A stretch of DNA of 26,212 nt from a virus. Both the position numbers and the translations under genes were made by a program. The stretch's first letter is position 1. Every line of letters begins with the position of its first letter. The notes beneath the pieces were generated by a model that was not told where the DNA came from, made no database searches, and was given only the letters and a program-made list of their open reading frames with translations. Positions 7,314 to 15,116 of the stretch are shown in pieces. The DNA lies in IMG/VR virus record IMGVR_UViG_3300024346_008868, positions 1 to 26,212 of that record. One strand, 5' to 3'.

Positions 7314-9617
7314 ATGATTAAACCAAAGTTATACATTCATGGTTCTTATATAGGAACTACAGGTTATAATAATCATACTAGAGATTTTTTTAGAAAATTA
7401 TCTAATCACATCCAACTTAAAATCAGAAATTTTACTGTTGGTAGTTCATGGAACGGAAATAATGAAACACCTCATGATGGAGAAAAATATTTAACCGATT
7501 TAGATAAATCTCTTTTATATAAGCAACGATTATGGACTAGTGGGGAACAAATGGATGATTTTACTATTTATCCATCACAAGAAAAAGAATTTAATCACGA
7601 TATTGATTTAATTTTAAATGAAACTAACCATTATCTTTTTTATCAAAAGTATACAAAACCAAAAATTGCTTATAATGTTTGGGAATCAACACTCCAACCT
7701 AAAGATTTCTTTAATAAATTAAAAGAATTTGATGAATTATGGGTTCCTTCTAAATGGCAAAAAGAATGTTCTATTAAACAGGGTTATCCTGAAGATAAAA
7801 TTAAAGTAGTTCCTGAAGGAGTAGATGTTGATACATTTTATCCTGAACAAGTTGATTTATTAGAGGAATATAAAGATGGTAGATTTAAGTTTTTATTAAT
7901 GGGTAGATGGGACTATAGAAAATCCACAAAAGAAATAATCCAAACATTTTTAAAAACATTTTCAGATGATGAACCTGTAGATTTAGTAGTTTCTGTTGAT
8001 AATATGTGGGGCGAACAGATGGATGGTTTTAAATCAACAGAAGAAAGATTAGCTAGTTATGGTCTAGTACACCCAAGAGTTAAAATTATTCACTTCCCTT
8101 CAAGAGAAGATTATATTAAATACCTTAAAACAGGTCACGTATTTGTTTCTTGTGCTCGTTCCGAAGGTTGGAATTTACCTTTAATTGAGGCAATGGCTTG
8201 TGGAACTCCATCTATTTATTCTAATTGTTCTGCCCAATTAGAATTTGCTGAAGGTAAAGGATTTCCTATTAATATTATAGGGGAAAAAATAGCAGATGCT
8301 AATGACTATGGTAGATACAAAATGAGTGATCTTCCAGGTAATTATTATGAACCTGATTTTAATCATTTATCTCAAGTAATGAAATATGTTTATGAAAATT
8401 ATGAATTATGTAAACAAAAATCAATAACAGAATCTAATGATTTACGAGATAAATTTAATTGGGAAAGAATAGGTGAAATTGGTTATAAAACTATAATGGA
8501 ATTTTACGATAAAATAAATTCAAAAGAATATAAAAGTCAAATCCCCCAAAATGAAATTAAAGTAAGTTATTTAGAGGGACCTAAAGTAGAAATCGTTGGA
8601 TTTAAAGATGAAGAATACTTAGTAGAATTTTTAAATGAAAAAGATGAAGTAGTTTATAGTGATACCATCACTACTAATATGTGGACTTCGTGTTTAAGAA
8701 AGTATTATACTAAATGGAAAATTAGAATTAATGGAGTTATTGTTAATGAATTTGATTTAAATAATAAACGAGTTTTAATATCTATGGAATCTAAATCTAT
8801 AGGTGATACTATTGCTTGGGCTCCTTACGTAGTTGAGTTTGCTAAAAAACATAATTGTAAAGTATTCTTTAGTAGTTTTCATAACTCATTTTTTGAAGGA
8901 CTAGAACAATACAAAGATATAAACTTTATAAACCCAGGACAAGATGTTGACTGCTATACTATTTACAGATTAGGATGGTTTAGAGGGGAAGATAATAAAT
9001 GGGATAAATTTGAAATGTATCCTAATGTTATTAATTTAATTCCACTACAACAAACCACAACTGATATATTAGGTTTAGAATATAAGGAATTAAATCACGG
9101 ATTAAATTTTACCCCTAAACACAATCCAGAAACTAAAAAATATGTAATTTTAGCTCCAAATGCTACCGCCGGATGTAAAGAATGGACGTATGATAATTGG
9201 GTATCGTTGTCTATGATAATTAAAGATTTAGGATACGATATAATCCTGTTAACTCAAAACCCATATTATATAGACGGGGTAAAAAACATATGGGGAGAAA
9301 CTTGGGATATAGTAATGAATTACTTACATTATGCTGAGGCATTTATAGGACTAGGTTCCGGCCTATCTTGGTTAAACTGGGCATTAGGAAAACATACTTA
9401 TATGATTAATGGGTTTTCTAAAAAAGGGCATGAATTTACATCTAATGTAACAAGAATATTTAATGATAATGTTTGTATATTTTGTTGGAATGATGAAGTA
9501 TTTACTTTTGATGCTGGGGATTGGGATTGGTGTCCTGTATACCAAGGAACTTCAAAGCAACATATTTGTCAAAAGTCAATTACACCAATACAAGTATTTA
9601 ATAAATTAAAGTTGTGA
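7314..9617 (+). CDS. GT4 glycosyltransferase fused to an autotransporter-type heptosyltransferase (TibC/AAH-like) domain
   Basis: Two enzymes sit in one 767-residue chain. Residues 1 to about 400 are a GT4/GT1-type GT-B glycosyltransferase: GTTGYNNHTRDF at the start, VVPEGVDVDTFYP and GRWDYRKST (about 195) in the middle, and ARSEGWNLPLIEAMACGTPS (about 280-300), the nucleotide-sugar binding motif. Residues about 413-767 resemble the full bacterial autotransporter heptosyltransferase family. A beta-rich lead (GPKVEIVGF, EEYLVEFLNE, TNMWTSCLRKYY) is followed by a GT9-like domain (SKSIGDTIAWAPYVVEF, GLGSGLSWLNWALGK). Cys 721, 724, 740 and 752 form CX2CX15CX11C, like the four-cysteine metal site of TibC. 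Known members transfer heptose to serines of repetitive autotransporter passengers. The stop overlaps the next start by four bases (GTGA). Family assignment is from remembered motifs; the sugar used is unknown. Confidence 0.85.
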   Translation: MIKPKLYIHGSYIGTTGYNNHTRDFFRKLSNHIQLKIRNFTVGSSWNGNNETPHDGEKYLTDLDKSLLYKQRLWTSGEQMDDFTIYPSQEKEFNHDIDLILNETNHYLFYQKYTKPKIAYNVWESTLQPKDFFNKLKEFDELWVPSKWQKECSIKQGYPEDKIKVVPEGVDVDTFYPEQVDLLEEYKDGRFKFLLMGRWDYRKSTKEIIQTFLKTFSDDEPVDLVVSVDNMWGEQMDGFKSTEERLASYGLVHPRVKIIHFPSREDYIKYLKTGHVFVSCARSEGWNLPLIEAMACGTPSIYSNCSAQLEFAEGKGFPINIIGEKIADANDYGRYKMSDLPGNYYEPDFNHLSQVMKYVYENYELCKQKSITESNDLRDKFNWERIGEIGYKTIMEFYDKINSKEYKSQIPQNEIKVSYLEGPKVEIVGFKDEEYLVEFLNEKDEVVYSDTITTNMWTSCLRKYYTKWKIRINGVIVNEFDLNNKRVLISMESKSIGDTIAWAPYVVEFAKKHNCKVFFSSFHNSFFEGLEQYKDINFINPGQDVDCYTIYRLGWFRGEDNKWDKFEMYPNVINLIPLQQTTTDILGLEYKELNHGLNFTPKHNPETKKYVILAPNATAGCKEWTYDNWVSLSMIIKDLGYDIILLTQNPYYIDGVKNIWGETWDIVMNYLHYAEAFIGLGSGLSWLNWALGKHTYMINGFSKKGHEFTSNVTRIFNDNVCIFCWNDEVFTFDAGDWDWCPVYQGTSKQHICQKSITPIQVFNKLKL

Positions 9618-10504
9618 GAAAAGTATTAGTTTTTATAGAATCGTTTTCAATAGGAGATACAGTAGCGGCTGTTCCTTATGTTAATAAATTTCAAGAAGTA
9701 AACTCAACAGATGATGTTTTTATTAGTATAAATGATTGGTTAATACCTTATTTTTCTGCTGTTTACCCTAATTTAAAATTTATAGGTAAAAATACAGGTT
9801 ATGTTTTTGATAAAATTATTAACTTAATATATGATTATAATAAACCCCTCCAACAGGGTTATGCTGAACAATTAGGTTTTATTAATGCTCCTTATATTAG
9901 ACCTAATATTTTAATTCCTAATATGGAACGTTCTATAAAAAACAAATATGTTACTATAGGTGTTCATTCTACAATCCAAATGAAATATTGGAATCACCCA
10001 AAAGGTAAAAAGGTTCAACCTGAAGCCCCTTATTGGAATGAATTATGTGGGATGCTTCGTAAAGAAGGTTATACGCCAGTAGTTGTAGAACAAGATGAAC
10101 TATTTGGAGCTAATACTTTAAAAAATGGTTTACCAAATAAAGCTAATAAAAAATTCGGACAATCATTTTTAGAATCAATGAATTTAATTTACCATTCAGA
10201 ACTATACATAGGATTATCCTCAGGTATGTCTTGGGTTGCTCATGCTATGGGTAAACCAGTAGCTATGATAGCTAATTTTACTGAAGATTGGAATGAATTT
10301 GATTTATCAACACCTGATTATATTAGAATAACAAATAAAAATGTATGTCATGGATGTTGGAATTTAATTAATAAAGAATTTGAATTTGATCCTCATGGGG
10401 ATTGGTATTGGTGTCCAAAACATCAAAATACTAATAGACAATTTGAGTGTCATACATCAATAACACCAGAACATGTATTTAATGAAATAAAAAAATGGAT
10501 ATAA
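9614..10504 (+). CDS. Autotransporter-heptosyltransferase-like (GT9-type) glycosyltransferase, stand-alone copy
   Basis: This 296-residue protein is a paralogue of the C-terminal domain of the gene before it. It starts directly at the GT9-like domain (IESFSIGDTVAAVPYVNKF) and lacks the beta-rich lead. YIGLSSGMSWVAHAMGKPVA is the donor-binding segment. Cys 245, 248, 267 and 279 form CX2CX18CX11C with WYWCP and CHTSITPEHV around them, the same four-cysteine pattern as its neighbour. GTG at 9614 is taken as start because it overlaps the upstream stop (GTGA) and puts MRKVLVFIESFSIGDT in register with the paralogue. Close coupling suggests the two products act on the same substrate, either as partners in a mixed oligomer or in successive steps. 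The next gene overlaps by 10 bases. Confidence 0.8.
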   Translation: MRKVLVFIESFSIGDTVAAVPYVNKFQEVNSTDDVFISINDWLIPYFSAVYPNLKFIGKNTGYVFDKIINLIYDYNKPLQQGYAEQLGFINAPYIRPNILIPNMERSIKNKYVTIGVHSTIQMKYWNHPKGKKVQPEAPYWNELCGMLRKEGYTPVVVEQDELFGANTLKNGLPNKANKKFGQSFLESMNLIYHSELYIGLSSGMSWVAHAMGKPVAMIANFTEDWNEFDLSTPDYIRITNKNVCHGCWNLINKEFEFDPHGDWYWCPKHQNTNRQFECHTSITPEHVFNEIKKWI

Positions 10505-11178
10505 ACAATTTTGATTGGGGTTGGATGGAAAATCCCGAAGTAACAGATTTAAAACCTCTTTTAATTAAGGAAGTTTTTGAAGATAGAATTTATGAAAAAT
10601 TCTTTACTATTGATGAAGGTGATATTGTATTAGATATTGGTTCTTCTGTAGGACCTTTTGCTTATTCTATACTTGACAAAAAACCAAAACATATTTATTG
10701 TTTAGAACCAAGTTCCATAGAATTTTTAACATTAAATAAAAATTTAAGAGGGTTTCCTGTAACACCAATAAAAAAAGGAATTGGTGAACATAATAATGGA
10801 TTTTATTCTGATATGGTTTATGGAGAACTTGGTAATGAAAAAACTTTTATCGAAAGTATAAATTTTACTACTTTATTAAAAGATTATAGTTTAGATAAAA
10901 TTGATTTTTTTAAAATTGATTGCGAGGGAGGTGAATATCATGTTTTTACTCCTGAACATTTAGAATTTTTAAAAACAATTTCTAAAATAACTGGTGAGTG
11001 GCATTTACAAACAGAAGAAGAAAAATCATTATTTAGAAATTTTAGAGATAATATTTTACCTAATTTTAATAATTATGAAGTTTATTCGGTAGATAATATT
11101 GATATAAAATGGGATTTATGGAATGAACATTTTATAGAATATTATAGGCAAGTTATTATTTATATAGATAATCGTTAA
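10495..11178 (+). CDS. FkbM-type SAM-dependent methyltransferase (third copy, short form)
   Basis: The 227-residue protein contains LDIGSSVGPFA (Asp 47) as SAM loop, IYCLEPSSIEF for the ribose-binding strand and IDFFKIDCEGGEYHVF as the FkbM signature. It is a single-domain enzyme without the DGYTG-type N-terminal domain of the copies at 4511 and 5458, and its sequence is distant from them, so it is not a product of the same duplication. It overlaps the heptosyltransferase-like gene by 10 bases and is the last gene of the sugar cluster, 32 bases before the serine-rich virion protein. A role in O-methylating a sugar added by its upstream neighbours is the simplest reading, but the substrate is inferred from position only. 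Confidence 0.85.
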   Translation: MDINNFDWGWMENPEVTDLKPLLIKEVFEDRIYEKFFTIDEGDIVLDIGSSVGPFAYSILDKKPKHIYCLEPSSIEFLTLNKNLRGFPVTPIKKGIGEHNNGFYSDMVYGELGNEKTFIESINFTTLLKDYSLDKIDFFKIDCEGGEYHVFTPEHLEFLKTISKITGEWHLQTEEEKSLFRNFRDNILPNFNNYEVYSVDNIDIKWDLWNEHFIEYYRQVIIYIDNR

Positions 11179-11194
11179 AATTTTAAAACCCACA

Positions 11195-11203
11195 ATATTT
11201 ATC
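11195..11203 (+). promoter_or_regulatory. ATATTTATC box before the serine-rich repeat gene
   Basis: TATTTATC (11196-11203) is a one-base variant of the recurring box and lies only 7 bases before the ATG at 11211. If the box is a -10 element, the transcript would start at or next to the ATG, giving a leaderless or nearly leaderless message. Confidence 0.4.
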
Positions 11204-11210
11204 AATAAAC

Positions 11211-12050
11211 ATGCCATTACAAACTTTATCAAACACAAATATTACAAACGGTAATGTTATTCAAGCAGCAGATGTATCTCAATCTATTGATGCTTTTACC
11301 GGAGTTGTAGGATACGCTATCACTGTTTCTGGTTCATTTACATTTTCAGGAGCAACTACAGGTAGTGGATATTTTGCTAACGCTGTAAGTAGTTCTCGTT
11401 CTATAAGTAGTTCATATTCCATAAGTTCATCAGTAGCCATAAGTAGTTCATATGCTGCTTCCTCGTTAAGTAGTTCATATGCTTCTTCATCTTTAAGTAG
11501 TTCATATGCTACTAGTGCTTCATATGCTATAAGCAGTTCATATTCTATAAGTTCATCAGTAGCCATAAGTAGTTCATATGCTACTAGTGCTTCATATGCT
11601 ATAAGTAGTTCATATGCTGTAAGCAGTTCATATTCCATAAGTTCATCAGTAGCCATAAGTAGTTCATATGCTGCTTCCTCGTTAAGTAGTTCATATGCTT
11701 CTTCATCTTTAAGTAGTTCATATGCTACTAGTGCTTCATTAGCCATATCAGCAGACCAACTAGTAAATCAATATTATGATAATGGATCCGCTGTATTACC
11801 CGCAAATTTTAAATTTGTAGCAGGCAAAACAATAATGACATCAGGAGCCGCTACAAGTAGTGTGTTTCCTGTTTTATTAGGTAAAGTATTAGGTGATACT
11901 GTATGGATTAATGCCTCATACCCTGAAGCCTTCTCAACCACTCCTGGTCAATCTCTTCTTAAAGTTAATGTATCAAGCAGTGGCCAAGTATTAATTAGTG
12001 GAGCTCTTTCAGACTCAGGAACAGTTATATTTACAGGAACATATATTTAA
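11211..12050 (+). CDS. Serine-rich hexapeptide-repeat virion protein (probable glycan carrier)
   Basis: The 279-residue protein has three parts. Residues 1-59 (VSQSIDAFTGVVGYAITVSG, then a short Gly/Thr strand region) are a head seen in structural proteins of marine phages, to my memory. Residues 60-180 are a Ser-rich repeat built mainly on six residues, Y-A/S-I/V/T-S-S/A-S, with four nine-residue variants containing Leu; 66 of the 121 residues are Ser. Alternating Tyr/Ile positions suggest stacked strands, as in a beta-solenoid or fibrous trimer. Residues 181-279 form a beta-rich C-terminal domain ending FTGTYI. No signal peptide or membrane segment is visible, as expected for a virion part. 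It lies between the sugar cluster and the tail genes. A role as acceptor of the glycan is inferred from the Ser content and the heptosyltransferase-like neighbours; tail fibre or decoration protein are both possible. Confidence 0.7.
   Translation: MPLQTLSNTNITNGNVIQAADVSQSIDAFTGVVGYAITVSGSFTFSGATTGSGYFANAVSSSRSISSSYSISSSVAISSSYAASSLSSSYASSSLSSSYATSASYAISSSYSISSSVAISSSYATSASYAISSSYAVSSSYSISSSVAISSSYAASSLSSSYASSSLSSSYATSASLAISADQLVNQYYDNGSAVLPANFKFVAGKTIMTSGAATSSVFPVLLGKVLGDTVWINASYPEAFSTTPGQSLLKVNVSSSGQVLISGALSDSGTVIFTGTYI
11409..11523 (+). repeat. 115-base perfect direct repeat, copy 1
   Basis: This block is identical to 11625-11739, 216 bases downstream (72 codons, so in frame). It begins AGTTCATATTCC; the base before the block and the base after it both differ between the copies. 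Perfect identity over 115 bases, including synonymous positions, points to a recent duplication or gene conversion. Confidence 0.9.
11625..11739 (+). repeat. 115-base perfect direct repeat, copy 2
   Basis: Second copy of the block at 11409-11523. The bases between the copies (11524-11624) contain a partial third copy that starts near 11531 and keeps the segment AGTTCATCAGTAGCCATAAG but has lost the two Leu-containing nine-residue units. Confidence 0.9.
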
Positions 12051-12060
12051 AAAATAATAA

Positions 12061-12312
12061 ATGGAAAATAAAGTTTTAACCCCCGAAGAGTTACAAAAAT
12101 TAAAAAACACTCAAACTAACAGAAATGCTTTAATGAGAGATTTTGGTTTTATTGAATATCAAATTCAAGAATTAGAATTACAAAAAGAAGGCCTTATTGA
12201 GGCATTATCAAAAATAAAAAATGATGAAACTCAAATAGCTAAAGAATTACAAGAAAAATATGGTGAAGGAGCTGTTAACATAGATAAGGGAGAATTCATA
12301 CCCTCTAATTAA
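12061..12312 (+). CDS. Small coiled-coil protein of unknown function
   Basis: I do not recognise this 83-residue protein. It is rich in Glu, Lys, Gln and Leu, and residues 10-65 look helical, with a heptad-like spacing (IEYQIQELELQKEGLIEALSK) that suggests a short coiled coil. The C-terminus (GEGAVNIDKGEFIPSN) is polar. It follows the Ser-rich gene by 10 bases with no box between them, so the two are probably co-transcribed, and it precedes the sheath gene by 57 bases. A chaperone, adaptor or minor structural role would suit its size and position, but nothing in the sequence decides this. Confidence 0.7.
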   Translation: MENKVLTPEELQKLKNTQTNRNALMRDFGFIEYQIQELELQKEGLIEALSKIKNDETQIAKELQEKYGEGAVNIDKGEFIPSN

Positions 12313-12331
12313 TTTTTAACTCCTCTTGTCA

Positions 12332-12339
12332 TATTTATC
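12332..12339 (+). promoter_or_regulatory. TATTTATC box before the tail sheath gene
   Basis: The box lies 30 bases before the sheath ATG at 12370, in a 57-base gap. The leader carries no Shine-Dalgarno sequence; the start is preceded by TTTTAGAAAC. Confidence 0.45.
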
Positions 12340-12369
12340 ACAGAATAAAATCAATATAATTTTAGAAAC

Positions 12370-14487
12370 ATGGCAGAAACATTAATATCTCCTGGCGTAC
12401 TAGCAAGAGAAAACGACCAATCCTTTATCACGCAGCAACCTATTACAGTAGGTGCTGCTATTATTGGCCCTACAGTTAAAGGTCCTGTAGAAGTCCCCAC
12501 TGTTGTTACATCATATAGTGAATATGAAAATAAATTCGGTACTGGATTTTTAAGTGGTAGTCAAGTTTATACTTATTTCACCTCAATCGCGGCTTATAAT
12601 TATTTTGCAAACGGTGGTGAAACTTTATTAGTATCTAGAGTAACTACAGGTTCATTTACAGAAGCGACTACAGTAACTGGTTTGACTGGTTCTAATGGTG
12701 TTGTAAATGCAACTCCTTTAACAACAGCTTCAACTACTCTTGGTATAACTCCATTCTCAGCAAGTTTTGTTGCTGTTGGTTCAAGCTCATTTAATGTAAA
12801 TAATACTATTATTAATCTTACAGGAAGTGCTCAAGCAAATACTATTGGACAAATTAATATTAATGCTTCTACCTTTACAACCCCAACAACCTTTGCTTCA
12901 GGAATAGTAACTATTTTAAATGCTAGTTCTTCCGCAACTGCTTATACTTCATCTTTACAATACATAACAGCCTCTAGTAATATTGCTAATTTAACTTTAT
13001 CTTCTACTTCAAATGTTAGTGGAATAATTGGAAATACTTTCTTTACAATTTCAGGTAGTACTACAACTAATTTTAGTGGTGGTAAAAATACAGCAGCTTT
13101 AGTATTAGCAACTTTATCTGAAGGTGCTTTAATGAACGATACAGGTAGTGAAGATATTAGTGGTTCATTAGCATCAGGTTCTTCTGATAATATCAGATGG
13201 CAGGTTGCTAATAGTGATACTTCACAAGGTACTTTCTCATTAATTATCCGTCAAGGTAATGATAATATAGATAATCCTATTGTATTAGAAACTTGGACTA
13301 ACTTATCAATGGATCCAACAGCTCCTAATTTTGTTACTAAAGTATTAGGTGATCAAAAGAAAAATTATAATTCAACAACAATCCAAATTGAAGTATCAGG
13401 ATCTGTTCCTAACTTCTCAAGATACGTAAGAGTTAAATCAGTAGCTACTCCTACACCAAATTATTTCGATAATACGGGTAATGCAAAAACTCAATTTACA
13501 GCTTCAATTCCCGTAAATAGCAGTGGTTCATTTGCTAACGCAGTTGGAGATTTATATGCTGCTAGTTATGCTGGTGGATCCGGAGCTGCTTATTATGGAG
13601 ATATTACTACTGTAAGCAATATTCAAGGTTTAAATACAGGTAGTTATGATAATATGATTAATTTATTATCAAACCAAGATGATTATAAATTTAACGTTTT
13701 AATTACTCCAGGTATATTTAACTCACTCCACCCAACACAAACTACAAATATTATTAATAATACTCAAAACAGAGGTGATAATATTTATGTACTTGATTTA
13801 GTACCTTATACAGAACAAAATATTTCTTCAGTAGCTGCTCAAGCAAATGCAAGAAATACTTCATATGCTGCTTCATACTGGCCTTGGGTTCAAACAATAG
13901 AACCTAATACTGGAGCATTAGTATGGGTACCTGCTTCAACATTAGTAGCTGGTGTTTACGCTTATAACGATAGCGTTTCAGAACCTTGGTTTGCACCTGC
14001 AGGTATTAATAGAGGTGGTTTATCAACAGTAGTAAGAGCTGCTCAAAAATTATCACAAACACAAAGGGATAACTTATACATCAATAAAATAAATCCAATC
14101 GCTACTTTCCCAGGTACTGGGGTTGTAGTATACGGACAGAAAACATTACAAACTAAAGCAAGTGCTTTAGATCGTGTAAATGTTCGTCGTTTATTAATTG
14201 CAGTTAAGTCATACATTTCTCAAATTGCAAATAACTTAGTATTTGAACAAAATACTATAGCAACAAGAAATGCTTTCTTATCTCAAGTTAACCCATATTT
14301 AACATCAGTTCAACAACGACAAGGTTTATATGCTTTTAAAGTAATTATGGACTCTAGCAACAACACACCTGATGTAATCGATAGGAACCAATTAGTAGGT
14401 CAAATTTATCTTCAACCAACTAAAACTGCTGAATTCATTTACTTGAACTTCAATATTTTACCAACTGGAGCAACTTTCCCTGCATAA
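12370..14487 (+). CDS. Contractile tail sheath protein (T4 gp18-like)
   Basis: The 705-residue protein forms the contractile outer tube of the tail. The N-terminus (ISPGVLARENDQS, then VGAAIIGPTVKGPVEVP) is the usual start of phage sheath proteins. The C-terminal half carries the conserved core: WPWVQT and WFAPAGINRGGLS (about 540), then INPIATFPGTGVVVYGQKTL and DRVNVRRLLIAVKSYI, which build the ring contacts. The region at about 85-260 is Ser/Thr-rich and variable in character, probably a surface-exposed insertion; T4 gp18 is of similar size (659). It has its own upstream TATTTATC box and is followed by the tube gene, the standard order. The family call is very secure. Confidence 0.95.
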   Translation: MAETLISPGVLARENDQSFITQQPITVGAAIIGPTVKGPVEVPTVVTSYSEYENKFGTGFLSGSQVYTYFTSIAAYNYFANGGETLLVSRVTTGSFTEATTVTGLTGSNGVVNATPLTTASTTLGITPFSASFVAVGSSSFNVNNTIINLTGSAQANTIGQININASTFTTPTTFASGIVTILNASSSATAYTSSLQYITASSNIANLTLSSTSNVSGIIGNTFFTISGSTTTNFSGGKNTAALVLATLSEGALMNDTGSEDISGSLASGSSDNIRWQVANSDTSQGTFSLIIRQGNDNIDNPIVLETWTNLSMDPTAPNFVTKVLGDQKKNYNSTTIQIEVSGSVPNFSRYVRVKSVATPTPNYFDNTGNAKTQFTASIPVNSSGSFANAVGDLYAASYAGGSGAAYYGDITTVSNIQGLNTGSYDNMINLLSNQDDYKFNVLITPGIFNSLHPTQTTNIINNTQNRGDNIYVLDLVPYTEQNISSVAAQANARNTSYAASYWPWVQTIEPNTGALVWVPASTLVAGVYAYNDSVSEPWFAPAGINRGGLSTVVRAAQKLSQTQRDNLYINKINPIATFPGTGVVVYGQKTLQTKASALDRVNVRRLLIAVKSYISQIANNLVFEQNTIATRNAFLSQVNPYLTSVQQRQGLYAFKVIMDSSNNTPDVIDRNQLVGQIYLQPTKTAEFIYLNFNILPTGATFPA

Positions 14488-14503
14488 TTTTTTAAAAACT
14501 AAA

Positions 14504-14511
14504 TATTTATA
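14504..14511 (+). promoter_or_regulatory. TATTTATA box before the tail tube gene
   Basis: The box lies 22 bases before the tube ATG at 14534, within a 46-base gap. It would give the highly used tube protein a promoter separate from the sheath. Confidence 0.45.
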
Positions 14512-14533
14512 ACAAAAGAAATAATATAAAAAC

Positions 14534-15022
14534 ATGGCAATTTTAGATCCAAACGAAATATTTTTTACCGCCTTTGAACCTAAAGTACAGAATAGATTTA
14601 TTCTTTACGTAGACGGAATCCCTTCATACTTGATCAAAGGGGTAAGTGGAATAGAATTAACTCAAGAAGAAATTGTATTAAACCACATCAACGTTTACCG
14701 TAAAGTAAAAGGTAAATCTAAGTGGGGAGATATTACAATGACTTTATTTGATCCAATTACACCTTCAGGAGCTCAAGCAACAATGGAATGGGTTCGTTTA
14801 CACCACGAATCAGTAACTGGTCGTGATGGTTATAGCGATTTCTACAAGAAAGACTTAACAATTGATATTTTAGGTCCAGTAGGTGACATCGTTTCAGAAT
14901 GGGTAATTAAAGGTGCATTTATTAAAACAGCTAATTTCGGTGAATATAACTGGGATACAGACGCTGCAGCACAAAACCTTACAATTACAGTAGGAATGGA
15001 TTACTGCGTATTGAATTTCTAA
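14534..15022 (+). CDS. Tail tube protein (T4 gp19-like)
   Basis: The 162-residue protein is the inner tail tube subunit, stacked in hexamers inside the sheath around the DNA channel. The sequence pattern is typical of the gp19-like family: PKVQNRFILYVDGIPSYLIK at the start, a beta-rich middle (KGKSKWGDITMTLFDPI), the helix TMEWVRLHHESVTG, and strands DLTIDILGPVGDIVSEWVIKG and NLTITVGMDYCVL at the end. Length is as expected (T4 gp19, 163 residues). An intrinsic terminator follows 20 bases after the stop, so transcription from the box at 14504 can produce a short tube-only message. Base and codon use show more GAC, AAC and CGT than neighbours, consistent with high expression. Confidence 0.95.
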   Translation: MAILDPNEIFFTAFEPKVQNRFILYVDGIPSYLIKGVSGIELTQEEIVLNHINVYRKVKGKSKWGDITMTLFDPITPSGAQATMEWVRLHHESVTGRDGYSDFYKKDLTIDILGPVGDIVSEWVIKGAFIKTANFGEYNWDTDAAAQNLTITVGMDYCVLNF

Positions 15023-15042
15023 TTAAAAATAAAATTAAAAAG

Positions 15043-15069
15043 AGCTCGCAATTTTTGCGAGCTTTTTTG
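15043..15069 (+). terminator. Intrinsic terminator after the tube gene
   Basis: A perfect nine-base stem, AGCTCGCAA (15043-15051) with TTGCGAGCT (15055-15063), closes a three-base loop and is followed by further T (15064-15068); an A-rich stretch lies before the stem. The GC-rich stem stands out against the A/T-rich background. It is the clearest terminator in the window. Confidence 0.9.
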
Positions 15070-15078
15070 TTTTTCATA

Positions 15079-15086
15079 TATTTATA
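15079..15086 (+). promoter_or_regulatory. TATTTATA box after the terminator
   Basis: The box lies 30 bases before the ATG at 15117 and just after the terminator, so it could restart transcription for the baseplate and tape-measure genes. Confidence 0.45.
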
Positions 15087-15116
15087 TACGACAATAAAGT
15101 TATAACAAAACAGATT

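Larger units (their letters stand above)
11388..11750 (+). repeat. Serine-rich coding repeat array
   Basis: The array encodes residues 60-180 of the Ser-rich protein. The DNA unit is about 18 bases, mostly variants of AGTAGTTCATATGCTATA, so the repeats are similar at the base level as well as in protein. Unit lengths stay multiples of three and keep the frame. The array is therefore a hotspot for in-frame gain or loss of units. Confidence 0.9.

Noticed and set aside
1-11178. Defence or host O-antigen island instead of a phage locus
   Set aside because: The genes run on one strand directly into the tail module with the same spacing style and the same upstream boxes; no defence-type nuclease, toxin or mobile element is present.
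11279-11746. Long open frame on the minus strand across the Ser-rich repeat
   Set aside because: It is the mirror of the 18-base repeat (Glu/Leu/Tyr periodic), opposite to all other genes, with no sensible start context.
11388-11750. CRISPR-like array
   Set aside because: Units are about 18 bases, contiguous without unique spacers, and encode an in-frame protein repeat.
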